A stretch of 64,000 nt of DNA from assembly GCF_034347405.1 (NCBI RefSeq), contig NZ_CP133778.1, positions 434,001-498,000 on the forward strand. Reading direction: 5' to 3'. Positions 61,501 through 64,000 of this stretch are shown one piece after another. Both the position numbers and the translations under genes were made by a program. The notes beneath the pieces were generated by a model, which was not told the DNA's origin, did not search any database, and saw only the letters and a list, made by a program, of their open reading frames with translations. Position 1 is the first letter of the stretch. Every line of letters begins with the position of its first letter. Source of the stretch: Pseudomonas sp. CCC3.1. Lineage in GTDB: Bacteria; Pseudomonadota; Gammaproteobacteria; Pseudomonadales; Pseudomonadaceae.

Positions 61501-64000
61501 TATTCGAGGGCGATCATCACGTCTACAGGTTCCACCTCTGCCGTGTCGGTGATGGGGATTTTCCTGCGGCACATCGCAAACTGCAGAACTGGCTCTCGAC
61601 GCAGCACGGCTATGGCCAGTTGTTCATCGTGGCTCAGCGATTGAGTGAGGGTCGTGTTCAAGAGCTCGATCAGGCGCTTATACCCCAGCGCGACTGCGGC
61701 GCCGGTGTGGGCTGATTCGGCCAGAGCTACGGCGTGGCGAAAGTTGATTGCGTCGAGGGTATCGCCATAGCGCAGATCCTGTGGCTCGTCATACACCATC
61801 AACTGCGGGCAGTAGCGTCCTGCAATCAACTCGAAAGCCAGAAGCATGGCGGGTTCGGTCGTGCAATGGAGCGTGCTGCGCAGATGCTCCATGACTTGGC
61901 GCCGGACCTCTCTGATCGGCTGGCCGCCCATTGCAGGCGTATTCAAGTTAAGCCCGCAGACATAGCCTTCGCTGTGGTTCTCGGGTGGGTAGAGGTAGTC
62001 GGTGATACAGGCCAGCGCCAGCGCTCTGGTCATGCTTGGCGTTGCGTCCTTGCGCTCTTGCTCTGTCCATGAGGACGTGCCGACAATGGCCCGTTCCAAT
62101 TGATGAAAAATAGGTGAATCGACCACTACACTCATAACCGTGGTGAGTGTCGCGCCGCGAGGCAGTCCTGAGTCGGGAACCCTTGGGTCAGGGAAAAACG
62201 TGAAGAACTCCAGATACGCCGCTAGCGCATTGATATCGGGCGTGCGCTCGCCTGCTGAAATAAAACTATTGATGTCCAGCGTTGAGGAGGGCACTGGCGT
62301 GTTGGCCGATGCCCTAAAGCTTGAGTCCATCGGTCCAGTGCCAGAGTCTTCTGCAGCAGCACTGCCCAGCAACAGAAAACACGACGTCAGGTAGTGATAA
62401 TCGGCGGGGAAAAACGTGCTTTTTCGAACCGCTTGCTGCGCCGCAATGGTGACCTGGTGATTGATGCTATCAACCTCGGGTATTGCTCGCGTATGGCTGA
62501 CATATTTATGGATCAGCGTCAGACCAATCTCGGTAGTGATCGGCACACTTTCTGGAATTGGATCAAGTCCCTCATCCAGCACCTTCCTCAGCAGCGTTTG
62601 ATTGTGCGGCGTAGCCAGCAGGTCGCTGGCGAAGGCTCTGAATTGAGCATCGGTGATCAGTGTTTGCAGTGCGTCTGAGGGCTTCAGTTCGTTGACGATG
62701 TTGGGCACTGGCAGCGAGTGGTGAAGGGGCAACGCCATGCCCGGATTTTGCTGGAGAAAAAAAGCCTGAGCTATCGCTTCGGGGGGGATGCGTTTAATGA
62801 CCCGCTCAGCGCGGGCATTTAAAAAAGCGCCAGTGGTGGGCTCCCATGTACGCCGTGTTGCGAGGTCGAACACGATGCTCAGGTGTGCCGCTTGTGCTTT
62901 GCTTTCAATTGCACGGGCCAGATTAAAAACGGTGTTGATGTCCTGGTAGCTTTGTTCGAGCTGAAAAGTGATCAACGTTTCAACGATGTTTTTCCTCAGG
63001 GGCTCCACCTTCACGGTTTTGCGCACGTGGTGGCTGAAAAACGCCGTTTCAGCCTTATGTTCAAAGGCCACATGCTCAACCCAGGCAGGGAGTGTCTGGC
63101 GGTTGTTCAATCGCTGGTTCAGCGCGGATCTTGCTTGCTGAATGCTGGTGAACGCTTCAAAGCCGTTTTGCGGGGTGAATATATAGGTGGTCAACGCCGG
63201 TGCTGCGGGTGTACTCCTGAGCTTGAAGGCCGCGGTAAATGAACAGCGCCGCGGTGTTAATGATTCGGCGTTGCGTATGGCCAGGCGCGCAGTCCGCAGT
63301 GCATTTGGCGCTTGAGGAGTGTCTTGAGGAGTGTCTTGAAAAATGAGGGAGCGGATGACCTGGTGATCGTCATGGTCAAGGCTGCCATCGGCGCACAAAA
63401 GCTGCAGTTGTGTTTCCAGAAACAACCTCAAGTGGGCCGTGTAGCTCTGTTCTCTGGTCAGGGCCTCTGTGCGGGTATCTGTGGTGCTGCTCCAGTAGCG
63501 TTTCAAGAACTCGATGTAGGTGGTGTTGAGATTTTTGATGCGTTCATAGAAGGCCCTGTACTGAGGCGCCGTGATCGACAGGTACTCTTCCTGGGGTGAG
63601 TTTTGTTGCGTCAAAAAGCGAATCTCAAGGGGCAGATGCCCCGGCTCTGTTGGGGCTGAGGTCGCTAACGATTGCTGGATCAGGCCTGCCAGGCTTTGTT
63701 CAAACAGGTTGCTGCCTGTTCTGTCGACAAACCACAGTGAGTCGAAGTTGGCGAGCAGCAGCGTATCCGGCAGGTCGGTAAAAATGACCTTGAGCTCCGC
63801 GTGCATGCAGACCATCAGGCTTGGCTGCCTGGCCAACAGCATCTCAATGCTGTTGTTGGTCATCAGTCTGTTGGTCAGTACTTGTTGCAGGTTATTCAGG
63901 TGCTGGTGGTCGAGCAGATTGGCGATGAAATGGGTGGTGCATTCGCTCATCACCCGGTTCAGCGGAAAACTCGATAGCGTTGCAATAATGCTCTCTCTGA
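58599..64000 (-). CDS. large putative toxin with C-terminal TcdA/TcdB-like glycosyltransferase (5' end beyond window)
   Basis: The frame is open from the stop at 58599 through the window edge. It is 1784 residues from a GTG at 63953, and in-frame codons continue to 64000 without a stop, so the N-terminus is outside. The C-terminal part (about residues 1490-1784) is a DXD glycosyltransferase: IHYLWIGTQAPGN, then SAASDVMRFPLINHYGGLYL and the metal-binding DLDD near residue 1609, as in clostridial glucosylating toxins. A hydrophobic, helix-rich stretch lies near residues 1130-1200. The rest resembles large Pseudomonas 'dermonecrotic toxin-like' proteins, which I recall only loosely. No secretion genes are in view. 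Third positions look less G+C-rich than in cyo. Confidence 0.85.
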   Translation of the reverse strand, partial: RESIIATLSSFPLNRVMSECTTHFIANLLDHQHLNNLQQVLTNRLMTNNSIEMLLARQPSLMVCMHAELKVIFTDLPDTLLLANFDSLWFVDRTGSNLFEQSLAGLIQQSLATSAPTEPGHLPLEIRFLTQQNSPQEEYLSITAPQYRAFYERIKNLNTTYIEFLKRYWSSTTDTRTEALTREQSYTAHLRLFLETQLQLLCADGSLDHDDHQVIRSLIFQDTPQDTPQAPNALRTARLAIRNAESLTPRRCSFTAAFKLRSTPAAPALTTYIFTPQNGFEAFTSIQQARSALNQRLNNRQTLPAWVEHVAFEHKAETAFFSHHVRKTVKVEPLRKNIVETLITFQLEQSYQDINTVFNLARAIESKAQAAHLSIVFDLATRRTWEPTTGAFLNARAERVIKRIPPEAIAQAFFLQQNPGMALPLHHSLPVPNIVNELKPSDALQTLITDAQFRAFASDLLATPHNQTLLRKVLDEGLDPIPESVPITTEIGLTLIHKYVSHTRAIPEVDSINHQVTIAAQQAVRKSTFFPADYHYLTSCFLLLGSAAAEDSGTGPMDSSFRASANTPVPSSTLDINSFISAGERTPDINALAAYLEFFTFFPDPRVPDSGLPRGATLTTVMSVVVDSPIFHQLERAIVGTSSWTEQERKDATPSMTRALALACITDYLYPPENHSEGYVCGLNLNTPAMGGQPIREVRRQVMEHLRSTLHCTTEPAMLLAFELIAGRYCPQLMVYDEPQDLRYGDTLDAINFRHAVALAESAHTGAAVALGYKRLIELLNTTLTQSLSHDEQLAIAVLRREPVLQFAMCRRKIPITDTAEVEPVDVMIALEYVNDLEEQQASAMTTLVQLPPDRKKMALQQLSEQLPLINVHKKRPFTEAEVHEYFVPGFKTRGRHMSMSLLERYMTCGQDRAFTDSVLGFESKGLGGCTLLKAFNEQFDAFQQKYNAALMVLLKQAINDLTPELRRDLLNADYFLRVSFTVEGTEVPGFYGVLAFSTAPQTTDFYEVFCPSGTIRKIRAAGNARVLFDSDDWAPTDAKQYVTGVPELDQEAYLTGTPGALKVTPALKLSFTWNNPAGISEEVRVHQLCEKLIDSIFSQSLASLRPAFKDTTPYELYKDELVGRTEAIFRVIIPFYSLYRDIESKNVSAWTVIFGALEVLSFVVPFGKAAYSGFRASISLGKIVVRSTSFGVSRFALTSMKALYASRAFATTLGKGLISAANPLALAGLLFRGGLKGVAFIQRKLQAGKSLNNVIALVELKTTLNPEAAYPSFLTAPLIQQKILNSPLVSPPLVPFNPDFSWGLRKLNIAQQHQFHIDDVDLSSALQVDNTYQVAGLNYIKMQGNIFAVTRTSDSDSLKLYKGTVIGPEVHFNAAENLWELARGGLAGGMETSSTVTFFQRSLNVPMDEVTNLNPLGHKPEYTIELDNYMVPVTFDAHLGHWRERILRPIRGTRAEVDMTFGDPVWRNTEGRWQKGSIETLNAVKSSLPPPKKLVPFTLPQLPQLPENPVAIANQIHYLWIGTQAPGNHLINIIAQNLRLSSEFTSTLHLDVSPALFESIKLTCAIHAPKLQLSNIKEEAFYEVFKNSSNAEQYTSIVEAEHKTWSAASDVMRFPLINHYGGLYLDLDDVLIIPLVADGIKAAPHDLLLGGIVTEKMVDFEGYNTSHFASHPNNNLLTAISAEMHKRFLDNKAFYLQPKPVLDKTLTGEALIKNQADFKTYHKKYFQLTGPTLMNDVLIEKVPDVYRTVFQLMPKYSTFQTQGIYDLVHHKHAIDCTNHYFPFATKYIIQVGNEHSWA

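Noticed and set aside
63951..63953. GTG as the true start of the large toxin
   Set aside because: The same frame stays open without a stop to the window edge, and no ribosome binding site precedes the GTG, so the gene most likely begins further right.
1..64000. CRISPR arrays, tRNA genes, transposases, prophage genes
   Set aside because: No regularly spaced direct repeats, cloverleaf-type sequence, transposase or phage structural motif was seen on reading the window.

Overview
The window is chromosomal DNA from a Pseudomonas, most likely of the P. fluorescens lineage. The evidence is the gene order rplM-rpsI-petABC-sspAB ... lpoA-rsmI-rnpB-mraZ-dcw-lpxC, the 'GTAGGAGCGAGC' REP/REPIN elements, an OprD-type porin, a divergent norR/fhpR-hmp pair and a cyoABCDE operon. 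I saw no tRNA, rRNA operon, CRISPR array, transposase or prophage.

Layout. Positions 1-5150 hold the ribosomal pair rplM-rpsI, the cytochrome bc1 operon petABC and the stringent starvation pair sspAB, all on the plus strand. Positions 5169-8690 are a minus-strand envelope group (lpoA, yraN, a SIS-domain diaA/gmhA-like gene, dolP) that sits opposite sspB across a REPIN. Positions 8900-28500 run on the plus strand: rsmI, the RNase P RNA gene, then the complete division and cell wall (dcw) cluster from mraZ to ftsZ, followed by lpxC. The dcw genes mostly overlap by 1-11 bases. A promoter followed by three 10-bp-spaced MraZ boxes precedes mraZ.

Positions 28500-45480 are accessory and signalling genes. 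They include a dCache-GGDEF diguanylate cyclase, an OprD-family porin, a small secreted protein, and an RND efflux operon (adaptor, pump, response regulator, sensor kinase) with a candidate operator for its own regulator. After these come an orphan fimbrial-like protein, a small basic protein, an Aer-like energy-taxis receptor, a GNAT acetyltransferase, a CheV scaffold, and the nitric oxide pair norR/fhpR and hmp with two clear palindromic regulator sites.

Positions 45480-52220 look like one amino-acid or amine uptake and breakdown unit. A Lrp-type regulator is divergent from a three-domain enzyme (APH-like kinase, LytM/M23 domain, class III PLP aminotransferase or phospho-lyase), followed by a complete polar amino acid ABC importer. 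dsbB follows, then about 740 bases without a convincing gene, then cyoABCDE for the bo3 ubiquinol oxidase. The right edge (58599 to the end) is one very large minus-strand reading frame, cut by the window edge. It encodes a probable toxin or effector whose C-terminus carries a TcdA/TcdB-like DXD glycosyltransferase domain.

The most novel-looking parts are the large glycosyltransferase toxin, the kinase-LytM-PLP fusion with its transporter, the nested inverted repeat between petC and sspA, and the long structured region upstream of cyoA. Coordinates of coding regions are from direct reading of frames. Start codons were moved inward where a ribosome binding site or family knowledge supports it. 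All functions are inferred from motifs and context, and no database search was possible.
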